Part shown: positions 47,315-60,441 of the stretch, in pieces
Layout of the letters: every line of letters begins with the position of its first letter
Numbering within the stretch: position 1 is the stretch's first letter
Origin: Synanceia verrucosa
Taxonomy: Eukaryota; Chordata; Actinopteri; Perciformes; Synanceiidae
NCBI GenBank assembly: GCA_029721515.1
Contig: CM056562.1
Coordinates: 5,872,963 to 5,936,962, forward strand
Direction of reading: 5' to 3'
Length of the DNA stretch: 64,000 nucleotides
Program-made: the position numbers and the translations under genes
Notes under the pieces: generated by a model
Databases searched by the model: none
The model's input: the letters and a program-made list of their open reading frames with translations, nothing else
What the model was told of the DNA's origin: nothing

Positions 47315-47767
47315 TTAAAGGTATACATATTATACAAGTTTCCTGTCAAACTGCTGTGAATCAGACGATCAGTGTCACAGTTAATGCGGGTCTGTGTGGA
47401 AAACACATGCCGAGCAGTGTTTTGTGTGACACCAGCGCGGAGCGGAGTCTGCGCGGATGTAAAATTTGAGCTTTGCAGGCATGGACCTTGGGGACGTCCG
47501 CTTTGAGTATGCGTGGACCTCTGTGGAGTCCGTTCTGCGTCTGTTCCGCCCGAGTATGAACTGGCCTTTACCGTGCTCTTATGTTTACTTAGATGTGTAC
47601 TGGCACTGGCAAAAGAGGCTGGCTCAATGGCAGCATCCTCTACTGGAGGGAGGGGCAAAACAATTGTTGACGTTAACAATTGAGAAATGTTCAACTCGCC
47701 TGTAGCTAAGAAGAGGAGCAAGTAGGAGAAGGAGGTGACAGACTTTTGCATAATAGGTGACCTTTAA
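47315..47767. mobile_element. MITE with ttaaaggt...attat ends (453 bp)
   Basis: Left ttaaaggtatacatattata and right, reverse-complemented, ttaaaggtcacctattatgc are imperfect inverted repeats (about 16 of 20). The element is GC-richer inside than its flanks. Two opposing open frames (173 codons minus, 79 plus) overlap it without family motifs. I associate the ttaaaggtcccatattatgc-type end with an abundant teleost MITE family. Confidence 0.65.
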
Positions 47768-50361
47768 GTCATTTAAATGAATCCCCGCACAGTTTCCTTG
47801 TTATCTCCCCACTCCGTCCTTCCTTGTTCTGTTTTTTCGACTCTCTGTCAGTTGTTCTTTCATCACAACCACCGTTCCTTTCAGGGCAAATATAGTCAGT
47901 CCAATGTGCATAACAGTGTTCTTTGAATTTTTTTTCTAGGATGAGGCTGATTAGCCTTCTTACAATTGATGTGCAGCAATGTATGTTGGGACAAGCTACT
48001 TTGTTGGCAGCATGGTGCTCAAAGTTGAAACAGGTGAATAGGAAGCCTAGTTTTTATACGCTTTGGGTTTTGTGATGATCGATTTGGATGGTGAGAGAGG
48101 TTGGCCAGCATTGTCGAAGGATAATCATGACTCATTCACCGTTGGGACCGGGTGGATGTTTGCTTGTCTCTTGGAATTAGACACATTAGGAAACATGTCA
48201 CACTCTCTTTTTGTAATGTGTCGTTTGCTCTGCATATCATCTCATTTCTGTCTCTTTGTCTCTATAGTTTTCTGCTCCTCTTTCTTCCTGCCTACATATC
48301 TCACTCTACATGTCGACATATCTTTTTCTCTTATCTGATCCCTCTGTGTTTTCCTCTCACTTGTCCTCTTCATCTCACCATGCACATTGCCGATCACAAT
48401 CTGCCCTCATCTTTTTCGACCCGTCTGCGTCTCAAGCAATACCTCAGACATGCATGATAAATAATGAATTAGCATAAGTTCATTCAAGGAAGCTGTTTTC
48501 CTTTGTGCAACAGTATAATAGACTAGAATATGAGAATGCAATGTTAGAAGATCAAATAGCATGGGTTTTAATCATCTTTCATAAAGGTCATGTTCCTTCA
48601 ACAAGCTGAATTTTTCAAATCAATGAATCAACAACAGTGGTCTAGTAGCGAGACCAAGTCTGCAGGTCAATAAATAAATTAGCAATGATTTCCAAAGATT
48701 AAGTATGCCTGTTCTTTACAAGTCAGAGCCAAATGGAAATGGTAATGTAGTGTGACTTCCTGTCCAGCACCCTGTTCTTTAATTTCCCTGACAGGGCTAA
48801 CATGTGGTTTACATGATACCATAGTTAAAAGGTAGGTGAGGGCTCTGAAGTATAACCTTTTTGAGTGCTGGAGTGATTTATTGTTCCCCCCTGACATCTA
48901 ACAGATACAAGTTTTAAATACTTTAAACAATTCTTTTGTTCCCTTATAAGTCGACTCAATGTGTGTAGCAATAGTCAACCATTAGTAGCTTCTACACTGA
49001 GATGTGGAGAGGAATATAAGGCAGAGTAGTAGCTGGTTGTTGGTTCACGGTGGAAACGACTATTGTCTACTATGTTTCTGGAGAAAACAAAGGCATCATC
49101 ATCATCATTTAGGAGAGAGAAGAAGATAGATATAATTTTAGAACGAAAACAACATCACACCATACAGGACAACAAAGTAGGGATATTAATCAAATTTCAA
49201 TTTCCAATGATGACACTCTTGTTGCAGTGTTATACATCCAAAGCACCACATTTCTTTGGAGCATCTCCCTGCTCAGTGGGTCAGGGAAGGATGCTCATGG
49301 TGGGAGGCTCTTTCCAGCCAGCAGCAGGATGGCCTGGGCACACTCTCACCATTGTGGTGCACTGCGAACTGCTCTGGGTTGGCTTCAAGGTTCAGGTGAA
49401 GACAGTGACCATTCCACCTCCACCTGCTCGCACCACAACTGTCAAAATAGAGAAATACCACTTCAAACTACATACTGTAGATATAAAATAACACAGACCA
49501 GGCAGATAATGGAAACTATAAAGAAATACATTTACTTCAGGATGCCGGGAAATGTTCTGACAAACTCTCAGAGAATCATTCAACAGTTCATTAAAACTGT
49601 GGAAAATATGCTGTGTGACTGCAATGTAACAAAGCTTGAGTTCAACACTCACAGACTCACAGACATTCTGCATTATTTGTTATATTATATTATAGCGATT
49701 ATATTATATCGAAATCGGTTGGCATTTTTAAGTCTAAAGTCACTCCAACACTGATCTTGCATTCACCATTGGAATGGCTCACACTAGGCTAGCATCACTA
49801 ATCCACTGCATTAACCTGGCTTTAGTCACTACGGTATGTTCTCTGTAATACTACAAATACTCACCAGCTCCACTGAGGCTCATGTTGGCACACAAGATCA
49901 CAGCCACCTGTTCCCCCAGCTTGAACATGTGTTCATGTGCCTGATGGCAGATAGGTTATCACCTACTTCACAGAATAACTCATGTGAATCCACCCATCAC
50001 TACCATTATTACCTGGGACCTGACTCACAGTGATGGATAACCTTCAGCATTAAATCAGCTTGATGGGCTTCTGCTGAGTGGACAAATACATCAATGCAAT
50101 GTCAAACAGTTAGATGACACAGGACCTGTGTAATGCAGCTTTTGCCTCTGATACTATGAAATGTCTTCCTTGAATAATGCATATAACCAAAATACTATGA
50201 GGTGCTTTAGATAAAGCCTGGCCATGTAGACGTGCTCTGCTCTTTAAGACCTGCGAAGGTTGGAGACAGAATTTGAATCAAGGATGTTCAATATTCAAAA
50301 GACCTTCCAGCCACTTTAACCATACTCTTTTAGTTTGCCAGTCCATATTATTTAGTTTGTT

Positions 50362-50688
50362 CATAGACTGTAGATAACAAGTGGGCGTAGTCACCATGAC
50401 GTCACCCTTTGGTTTGTGGACTGCTTGTTCAGAATTTGGGCTATTTGGGTTTTTGGTTGTGATCATGTTGTTTTGTTGTAGCTATAATTGACATGAGAGG
50501 GTGGAGCAAAGCAAATACTGAAAACAGACTATTAAAGCGTTCAATTTCTAAGATCCTGAGCAATCTGTCAATCACAAGGAAGCCCCGCCCTAAAGCATCC
50601 CCTGCTTTATGGCCTGTTTGACTCTAAATGAGACCATACTTTACTAAATGAACATCATGCTATATTGAAGATACTGGTTGCTGGTTCC
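50362..50688 (+). repeat. Dispersed fish repeat (catagactgta type)
   Basis: The phrases catagactgtagataa, accatgacgtcaccctttgg, tttgtggactgc, ctgtcaatcacaaggaagcc, cctgctttatggcctgtttg and ctaaatgaacatcatgct in this order match an interspersed repeat I recognise from many teleost genomes. Its class is uncertain. Confidence 0.65.
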
Positions 50689-50714
50689 CAAAAAATATAA
50701 AACACTGTATAATG

Positions 50715-51177
50715 TACAGTGTTTAACAAATGTATTCGACCACCACCCAGAGTAAGGTGTTTGCCACTGCTGCTGATTACCACTGTTCAACGTTTTACAA
50801 AAAACTTTTTGTAGACAGAAAAAAGGCAGTGTTCTGGCTCAAACCTGGATCTAAAAAGGTGAATTCAGTTTAAATTCCTCACTCCTGTTCAAATGGTGAC
50901 GAGTAGGGAACTCAGTGAGAAAGAAAGAGTCCAGTTAAAGTGAATGAGATGATGCTGGAGGCTCTTTGAGACAAACAGGACAGGTGGGCACTGTATATCA
51001 GTGTTTTATCTGGTGATTGTGTTGGCATGTAGCAAGATCTAGATGTAGCGAGAGCTAAAGATCCCAGGTATTCAGAGGACTTGAATGACCAAACCAGGGC
51101 CAAACATGAAGGAGTCCTGGTTAGAAAGGAGACTATAATGGGACGCCTGTGTTGCTCTGATTCTGGTGGTGACATTA
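50715..51177 (+). pseudogene. Tc1-like relic: left end and start of transposase
   Basis: After TA (50715-50716) comes cagtgtttaacaaatgtatt then cgaccaccac, resembling a Tc1 terminal repeat (ca...attagaccacc). About 176 bp inside, at 50893, an ATG begins MVTSRELSEKERVQLK, reminiscent of the first residues of several Tc1 transposases, followed almost at once by stops. The spacing from end to ATG is normal for Tc1. No catalytic region or right end was recognised. The left end also forms a 10-bp hairpin with the bases before it (50700-50709 with 50715-50724). Confidence 0.5.
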
Positions 51178-53797
51178 GGAAAAAAGTCAGTCAGTTATAG
51201 TATGAATTTGCTCAATGAATCTTCATCCATTTGTTTTGTTAGTGGGTGCTGTAAACTCTACAGGCAGTCTCCACATTTTAGAGGTAGACATTAATGATAT
51301 TGTAATTAACACTAGTGTGGTCTTTAGATGAGGGTAATGGTGTGGGTAAAAGTAAACAAACAGCAGTGATGCAGAGAGAAGACTATAAATTTAAACTGTT
51401 CATTCTAAACAACATTTTTGCTTTCAGGGGGTCAGCTTATTTAAGGTATGCGGAATGATTTCAGTAAACTGTGCAGTGACCAATTTATTAATGCAGAGGA
51501 TGCAATATTTAGCTCTGCTAAATTATTCATTTCCTGTTGTCAGTAGTATTTCTAATTCAGAGCGCCATTTCTTTTGTTCTCATCTGAGATTCACATGCTC
51601 TGGCTGTACAAAACAATAATGATTTCAATGAAATTAACAGCCAGCATCTCATCCATCAAAGTGTGCACAGTAGTTAAGAAAGTCTTTCCTGACACTCAGA
51701 GATCTATGTGGCTTTGAAAAAGTAAAGCACAAATATGGCTAACCCTAACCCATAATTTTCAGTTTGTAATAAACTTGGTTGGCTTTTGGTGGTAAAAGGC
51801 TCTTATGTGTTTACTCTCACCTTGTGCATATTACCTTGTCCTATTAAATAATGAGCCATAATAACGCAACACAAATTTGTCTGAAGATTCAGAATGCATC
51901 AATCGGAGCAATTATTCTGGAACATAAAAGGTGACAGCTCTTTCTTTTGGAGGAGAAGTGACTTTTCCCCAGCGATCTGCTCCCTGCTTAACGTTAGCAC
52001 TGTCCTGTTGAAAAACAAATTAGCTCATTATCCTTGGAAGGCTGGGCACATAGGAGCAGCATGCATGACGAGCCAAGCCTTTGGAAGTGCCAAGCTGAAA
52101 ATGTCAACATACTACCTTGAGAGTGCACATTAAACTCAGACGGTAATGGCTGTCACAAGACAGATACCCATTATCAAGTCCATTAAGGCACCACACTCCT
52201 TCCCAATGAGGAAAAAACACACACACAACAAGCTGCAGGATTTCAAAGTTTGGAATGAGCATCTGTGGATAAATGCCAAGGTGACACGCTGAGTACAGCG
52301 CTGCCAACAACATGCATCTCTGAGTTCATTAAATATCTACTGATGGATGTATGTGTCATACTTCTGCATGTGTGCATGGATGTCCAAGGATACACAGAAA
52401 CATATGTTAAAACCTGAATAACTCCCAAGTGCAATAAACACCGAAGTTTACTCTTTTAATCAGTCTATCCCGCACTCCTATATATAGCATCATCACTGCA
52501 GCATACCACGTTAAGCCATTTATTTCTGAAAGATGTATTTTCTCTCTCAGCACAGTTCACTGTCCTCTAACACTAAACATTTTACCAACAGCTTTTTTTT
52601 CATTAGTTCTTATTGTTGAAAACAGCAAACCACTAATCATTCCTTGAATAAGGATCCAATTTCCTAATTGCTGGTCCTTCGTTTTTTTTCGTTCTGTCGT
52701 GTTCTGCACTATGGTTTTTTTTAATTCATTTCCTATCCTGGGAGTTGAGTTGTAAGCAGAGAAACAACAAAAAATGCAGAGGAGAGGCTCCTCATGCATG
52801 AAATGAAAGAGGGCCTTGCCTTCCTGTAGGGCTTGATACTGATGCATTCTCGAAAGGTAAAAGCCTGCACATACTTCCAAAATACAGATCCACTGCATTT
52901 GTCCTCTGCAACTTTACGTGGCATGTGCACCAGCAGTCTATGATATGTGGGTTCTCCCTGGCAACCACTTCAGAACTGTTTCCCTGGCAACAGTGATATT
53001 CAAGTTGTTAGCCATATTTGTATGCTTATAGTTGTGTGTGTTTGCCTGCTTGTGCACATCTCTTTGGGGTATTATCAGGCTACTTATTTTCATTTATAGT
53101 TCTGCAGTACACAACAGTAGACTGGTAGAAGAGACAACTTCACTTTTTCCTTTGAATATTGAAATGTCAGATGCAATGTGTATGGTCTAGGCATCTGCTG
53201 TGTGGCATTTCACCTCCTCGATTGGGACTAAACAATCTAAATTTTCCTTAAAAAGCAAACTACTGACTAACAGCATGTAAAAACTGACCAAACTGCTAAA
53301 CCTCTGAAAGCCAAAATAACCTATATTGTGTTAGTGGATGGTTTGCTTGTGGGATTTAATCCATAGTGGCAAAAACTCCCTGCCAACTTCATTATGAGGA
53401 GACCTTCAGTTAGCAGAGCTACAGCAACAGAGACTCAGCCAGTGCAAATCCCAGAGCTGGGGGCTTGATCCCAGGAGATGGTGCCCACTATCTGCCAGAT
53501 CGGCAAGCTTTCTCTTATTGGCGTTACACAGCTAAGTGAAGACCTGTGTGCTGGAAATGCTACCTGTCCTCCTCCTTGCGAAACACTGTTATGGCGGTGG
53601 TGAGGAAGAAATGGAAATATGAGTAGTTTTTCTGTTTCTGCCACTTTGTACTTAATCCAATAAACCAATAAACAAAATGCACATAGACCATGTACCTTCA
53701 GCATGATGATGAGACCTCAGGGCTACGTCTCTGTCCTCATATGTTGGACTGGACACTACAACAGGTGGTATTACTTACACATCTTTAATGCATCACT

Positions 53798-53838
53798 TTT
53801 GTGAATTTCTCTGTGAGATGAATAAAGTATCTATCTAC
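53798..53838 (+). repeat. LINE 3'-tail-like fragment
   Basis: gtgaatttctctgtgagatg followed by aataaagtatctatctact resembles the tail of a widespread teleost LINE, which usually ends in repeated tatc. Too short to classify further. Confidence 0.5.
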
Positions 53839-55410
53839 TTGTACATGGTATTATGTATTGGGTTCTGTCCAAAGGGACACAGTAACACATTTTTTTTCCA
53901 CCTGCTAGTTCAACAGGTGGTGTGGAGGACACAGGCTCTGTGCTGGATACTGATGTAAATGTGAGAAGACAGAGAATCTGGTGGAAATATGATCTACTTT
54001 ATGTAGTCCCTAAGCAAACTGTCATCCCCCATAATGCATGATGGGAGCTGGGAAAAGTAGGTCTATTACCATGTTGATAACATCAATTTGAAGTGTCAGT
54101 ACGGGGTGAGCTAATACCCAGCTCTGTGAGGCCGCTCTCGCGTCTCCTCAGCCACAGGGTTTCTGCTTTGATTAAAATCACAAACCAGCCATTCTTCCAC
54201 ACACATTTCACCCACTAGCTCCTACAGCAATTAGATTAATGTAATACCCACTGCCCTCCTTCTTAGCCTGACTGACTGTTGAGGGGGTCAGGATCCAACT
54301 GTGGCTATGATGGATGCTGTGATAAGTGAAGTCTGACTTTGTCATTTAGAGCTGTATCTCAAAATGGATGACCCTTGAGAGAGGCTACAGAAGATCTTGA
54401 TTCAGCATGTTTCTGTTTGCAGTCATCAGTTTGCTGCTCCCATGCTGTTCAGTCTTGTTCTTTTTGGTATGAGGCACAGGTGGCTTCCTGCTGGATCGCT
54501 GTCTTCTGCTCTGTGCTTCAGTGATCACTGCTCTGAATGACCCAGCAGACCCCAGCTGCCATCTGCTTGAGGACGGCTGCTGTCTCCACTCTTGTCTCTC
54601 AGATCCTAATGTGTTCTACGTCGGATGTTTCTAAACCCATTCCGCCCACCCGCTACATTTCTTTCCTCTGGTGTGCAGTCTTCCCATCATTTATCTGCAT
54701 GCATTTCCTGTGCTTCTGTAGGTTCTGCCCACATTGCGGTGTCAGCTATGCAGACATGCTCGAGCTAAATACTGTCCACTGCTACGTTTGCTGTCTTTCA
54801 TATAGGGTCTGTATCACCTGCCAGTGCAAGGGTATCATTACATTATTCATGGTCTAATGGAGGATTAATCAAGTCTCTAGTCAGCCTCACGTCTCTCTGG
54901 TTGCATATAATGTATGCAGACAGTATTGGACGGACTCTTAATCCACATAGGTAGAAATTCAGTGGCTGTGCATAAATTACAGTTCCTGCAGGAGTTCTAA
55001 CTCTATTCACTTTCTATTCTACGTAAAAGGGTCCATTATTCAACACACCTATAGTATGAGCTACCCACTCCATTTACCCACACCTTTTAAATAAAGTAAA
55101 TGTGAAGATATGAAACACTGAATTAAACAAGGACAGCTGATAACAAATCATTTCAAATCTTTTGAATTGAAGTAAATGCACTAAAAGGTGATTATGGATT
55201 ATTAATTAATTCTACTCACTCAATACTTTGGCTCCGGCTGGATAGCTGAATTTGCTTTGCCTCTTTTTATTCCCTTTCTCCCTTAATAACTCGCTGCTCC
55301 TCTCTTACTTTCCCCAATAGCTCTACTGGTCAAACCGTCACTCTTATGCTCTCTCTGACTGTGCTTTACTCTCTGGTCCTCATCTCAAAGACCCTTTTAC
55401 TCCTTGGATT

Positions 55411-55416
<6 letters not shown>

Positions 55417-55456
<40 letters not shown>
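55417..55456. repeat. (TC)n microsatellite
   Basis: Twenty uninterrupted TC units. Confidence 0.96.
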
Positions 55457-55459
<3 letters not shown>

Positions 55460-57484
55460 TTCCCACTGGCTTTGTAGTTGTTTAGCCAGAGGTCAAAGAA
55501 AGAGCAGAGTGAACCAAGCAGCACCAAAAAACTCATGCATTCTCATGGGAGCTGAGAGCACAGAACATAATTTTTGATTTTTTTCCATGCTCAGCATACA
55601 TATAATGCAATGAAGGACAACTACGTTATTTAAGGAATGAGGATGGAATTTTACATTTTGACTTCATTATTTTTTTTCCACCAAGAATGAGTAAGGATTG
55701 ATACTGTTAAATATGAAGTGGCTTAGCATAAAGCCTGCTAGTAGTACATCTAAAATTCAAAGACCAGCTTAGGCCAATGTGTTAAGATTTAAGAATCATG
55801 TTGAGTTTCCCTTCATGACTGATACTGAAAGTAAGATTTGATCTGCAAATGTTTCATCTCTGCAGGTCGAGCCATTTGAAAGTTAAAGCACATGTGCTTT
55901 CACAGAGAATGAAAGATTTGCTTTAGTTCATGTCGCTATTATTGTGTAAGTTCCATTCAAGAATTCAGATGTTAACAAGGTATAAAGATCGTCTGGACCC
56001 GTTCTAACAGCTAATAAGCATAAGCCCTCCTGCTTGTCCTATTTCTCCATTCTCTTTATTAAATTTACAAGGCTCTGTACATGGGCCCTGTGATGCTAAT
56101 TGGCTAATCCCACGCTTCTGCTCCACTGAGAACCTCCCGCAGGTAGCATGCAGACTTTAACAAGGATCCTGCCTCTCCTTCTTAACCCTTTGTTTGAGAA
56201 AGGAAATGCCATCTTTCCCAGCCTCAATGCCCCGATAGTATGCCATACCACATTTGCACAGGGGAATTTTATTGAGCTCTCAACATTCAGATTTGACACA
56301 ATATCACCAGATTTTTTTTTGTTTTTGAGTGTTTGCATTTGAAGGTAGATGAAACAAACAATGCATTGGGTCTTGGTGCAATGGCAGAGGCAGTGGGTTA
56401 GTGAGTGGGTTAGCAAGAGGTTGACGACACACTGAGCAAGAACTGGGGTCTCTATCTTATTCAACTAAGTGTGATTGAGCATGTACAGAAAAACATACTT
56501 CCTAAGTGCATTTTGGTAAAAAAATCTTGGATTTTAGCTGGGACAGAACTGTCCTAACGTATGCATTTCACAAGTTTCCCAAGGTGTTAGGATGGTGTAG
56601 ACCATGGGTCACTAACTGGCGGACCCCAGTCTGGGTCTCCATTAAGAAAGTGAAATAAAGAAAGCAACACAAGACTAAGGAGAGAAATCAACCAGATATG
56701 ACACTGTTTAAGATAAGGCAGGTGGATAGAGAAAATAGAGCTTTCATCCCAGAGTTGACAGACTCGTTCATGTTCATGAAGCTCTGTGTCTGATCTGCTC
56801 AGAGACTGCAGTGCTCATTAGAAGTGAAGGACCACTGTGAGAAAAAACAGTAACATTTTGACCAAGCATACCCACTGAAGTCTGAACTGTCTCAGATCCC
56901 AGCACAATCAGTCCCCTCAGAACTGCTTGGATTTTGGGTCACCACCAAAAATGTTTATTGATGGAGTGCATGAATGGAGTGGAAGAAACGGTATTTTAGG
57001 GGATAGAAAAGAAAAACTTCCTAATAAAAAAACAATGTCAGCATAATCAGTCACAAGGAAAAGTGACATATTATCCCAGGATGTACCAACCCAACTGGAT
57101 GAAGCTGTTCATAGAGCAGTTATTCAAAACATATTTTTATTTATTTTCTCTTATTTCTAAATGCAGCTCTTTTCTTATTTAATGAGACAATAACATTATT
57201 CCTCTCTACATAATTGTGTATCTGTTTAAGTGACAATAAATATTCTCAATGTTTTTGAATCACACTGGATTTATTTGATTTAACAGTCAGTTATTAATTA
57301 CATGCAAAACCACCAGACTACATCAGCATACCATATATCACACTAACGCAAATTAGACACTTTGATGTTCCAGAGCTTTGCTTTAATACATTTTCTCACA
57401 CTGGAGCTTTTTGAATTGTTTTGAATTCAATATATCTTCCACAAATGGCAGCATTAGTGATGTTAGCTCTGTATGGCACTGACC

Positions 57485-57540
57485 AAAAAAAAAAAAAAAA
57501 AAACAAAACAAGCAATCATTGCACTCAAATGCAATGATTG
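57485..57540. repeat. Poly-A tract followed by an 11-bp hairpin
   Basis: Nineteen A (57485-57503), then caatcattgca (57513-57523) and tgcaatgattg (57530-57540), exact reverse complements around a 6-base loop. No retroelement body was recognised in front of the A-tract. Confidence 0.8.
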
Positions 57541-60317
57541 AATGGGTTTACTCTTTTCTTGATTTAATGATTGTCGTCAGGATGTCATCAGAATCCAGTG
57601 AGATGCAGTGAAATGTGATGTTTGAGAGGGTAAATACAAACATGTTCAGGTAGAGAATATAAGGACAAAAGTTTTTTTTTTTTTTTAATAAAATATGGGA
57701 GCTTTAAGTTAAGCTGTGACAATATGTTTCTGTAATGAGGCCCGTGCTCTATGTGCTGCATTATCCAGAGTCTTTCATGCTGAGCACCTGTTGGTGTACC
57801 TCTCAACCAAGGCCGAAAAATGGAAATTAAAGCTCCCTTTGCGGGAGAGACAGCTTTCTCATAACCCCACTACAGGCCATCTGGTTTAAAGGCTATAGAG
57901 TGAAAACCAGCTCTGAAGTCTAATTTTATTATAGACGGCTGTCTGGGAAATTGAGCAGCAAACACATACTTAATTACTACTATAATAAATCTGCCAAGGC
58001 CTATCATGTATTTAAAACTACATATTCATTTTATCTCTGCTGTCCATTTAACCCATGTCAGAAATAAAATAAAAGAATATTTCTCTCATAGGAAGTGGAA
58101 GTGGGATAAAAATAAGCAACTCAATAACACAGATCATTTTAGCTTAATAAACTGTATATTCCCAAGGCGTGAGATAAACCACAAAGACAGCAGAAGCAAA
58201 CATTACTGTACAGTAAGACACGGTATTTTTGCTGGTTTGCTGGTGTTCTGACCCAGGAGCAACAGCCTCTAAATATATTGAAGTATGTTAAAATTTTTCA
58301 TTCTGGTTCAGCTTTCTTTGTGTTTTTCAAGCACTCAAGTTGTATTACATTTTTTGTGTTGCAACATAGAAGACTTCTGGGAATTACACTTATGATTATT
58401 CCAGGTTCTCTCATCTGTTGCCTCAGGTTTTATGTTACATGTTCTTCAATCATGTTTCACTACCTGCTCCAAACACTGATCACTCTAGGCTTCTGTCTTC
58501 TGGTGGGCTCAGGATTCAATCTTTTGTTGAATGCCAACACAAAAAAGGTACGTCTAAATATATGGAAAGAAAAATGAATACAAACTTTTGGTTTGTGCCA
58601 TCAGGATACATTCCATGCACATATGGTCACACATCGGCTGCCTTTATGAGACTCATATCTGTTTCATTCACTGGCACTTTGGTTCATTCATTATCAGTGA
58701 TGAGATCAGGCATTTAATGCATGTAAAACTTGGCTATCTTGTCCTGTCAAATCCCGCGGGCCTATTTGTTAGCTGTCAGTGACTATCTACCTTCACCCCT
58801 GCCCCACTGCATTTGCTGGCTCATGGACTGTATCTGTCAAATGGACGTCCCTATAGGGTAATAGTAGAGCTCTGCATTTTGTTAAATCGATCCTGGGAGA
58901 TGCATAAAGAAGGAAAAAGTAAGGAAACAAGGATGAGAGGGAGAACAATAATACTGCACCAGGAAAATGGTTACAAGGTGATGCTGAGGAGGAGCAAGCA
59001 GACAGGTGTGGGTTGACAGAGCATAAAGATTAAAGAAATAAGATGATGGATAGTGGAAATGAGACTGCAGCACCAGAGAGATTCCCTTGAACAATAAATA
59101 GCTGGTGGGTGAAAGGAAAAGATGAAATGAAGGAATTATGGTGTAGAAAAACGAGAAGGTATGAATGTTGTTTTTCTGAGTAGCACTTTGCTAAAGCCCA
59201 GTGATTTACCTTTGACTGACCCCTGACACCTTTTAAAGCCAGACTACAGACTACCAATGAAGAGGCTAACAATGGGGGGGATGCAGCTCATGTGTGCATC
59301 TGTGCCAAGCAGAGGTGGAAGACACAAAGTTTACAAAACTCAGTGGAGGAAGGCAGAAAAAGCCTAGAGGAAAAAAAGATTGACTTGGTAGAGGAATGGC
59401 CAAAGGAAGCAGGGATAACCAGAGAGAGAGAGGGAAATTATATGCATTTCTGCAGTAGGGTAGGCGGATGGCAGTCTGCACAGAGAGCCATACATTCTCA
59501 TTAGAAACCCTGCTGCTGCCCCACACTTACATCAGCAGAACCGCACAGAGATGTTGGGGGAGTCACATGTGCAATGGCAGGCTGTTTGCTGGCAGTAAAA
59601 GTGCATGCCAGCGAGCAAAAAACAGGAATAAATCTAAAAATAACACAGTGTCAGCCATAATATATTGAAACTAAAACAGTCACCTCTCCAGATTCCTGTC
59701 CCACCCTTTACAAAGATGGAGCTCATGCCAGAGAAATAGCCAGTCCCCCTGCAGTCGGTAACAGTCAATTAACCGTACATGTGTTTTGTTTGTTTTTCAG
59801 GCATCACTGGGAATGCCACACTTCTATTTGCATGGAAAAGAGATTTTCCACCATGAATGCTGTCCTCTCCCTTCTTTAAATACACTCTTGCACAAACACA
59901 CACAGAGGCTAAGTGCTCTTTTGAGTGACAGTGGGTTTGTGGTTACTGGAGTGATGGAGGGCAGACTGGATACCTGACAAGGACAGACAAAGACATCTCT
60001 CTGTCTCCTTCCCTCTAGCCCTGAGGGCATTGATAAGAGCAGACATTTTAATTTGCTAGGGTCAAAACAAATGCGTTAAGACTGCAAGAGCAGGCCCAGG
60101 GAAACCTAATGGTCTCTTGAGTACTGCACTGGCAGAAGGAACATCAATCTACTGTAGTTTCTTCTGGTCATCATTTTCTAATGGTGCTGGGCCAAAAAAA
60201 AAAACAAAACATTAATTAACTAAAACAGAGAATGTACCATATAATTATTGCATCAGGATGATACAGTGTGGCGTCTGCCTTTTACATTGGGCCACTATAT
60301 CACACTCAGTGTGAATT

Positions 60318-60441
60318 CCAGGTACTAGTGGAAAACCAGGTACCAGGTACTAGTGGAAAACCAGGTACCAGGTACTAGTGGAAAAGTGCCACAACGGTGT
60401 AGAGCCGTGCCGTACCGTACTGTACCTGTGGAAAAGTACCA
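60318..60441. repeat. Truncated MITE end with 25-bp tandem triplication
   Basis: The phrase ccaggtactagtggaaaa occurs three times at 25-bp spacing (60318, 60343 and 60368). It is followed by gtgccacaacggtgtagagc and a gtggaaaagtacca end. The part after the triplication matches the right end of the 11200-11723 MITE. The left half of the element is missing. Confidence 0.75.

Noticed and set aside
47230..47751. 173-codon minus-strand frame
   Set aside because: It coincides with a MITE between inverted ends and has no recognised domain; GC-rich interior explains the lack of stops.
49063..49491. 142-codon plus-strand frame with a 175-codon overlapping frame
   Set aside because: Part of it looks codon-like (FKVQVKTVTIPPPP), but I recognise no domain, three frames overlap on both strands, and there are no convincing splice sites. 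Possible relic, not annotated.
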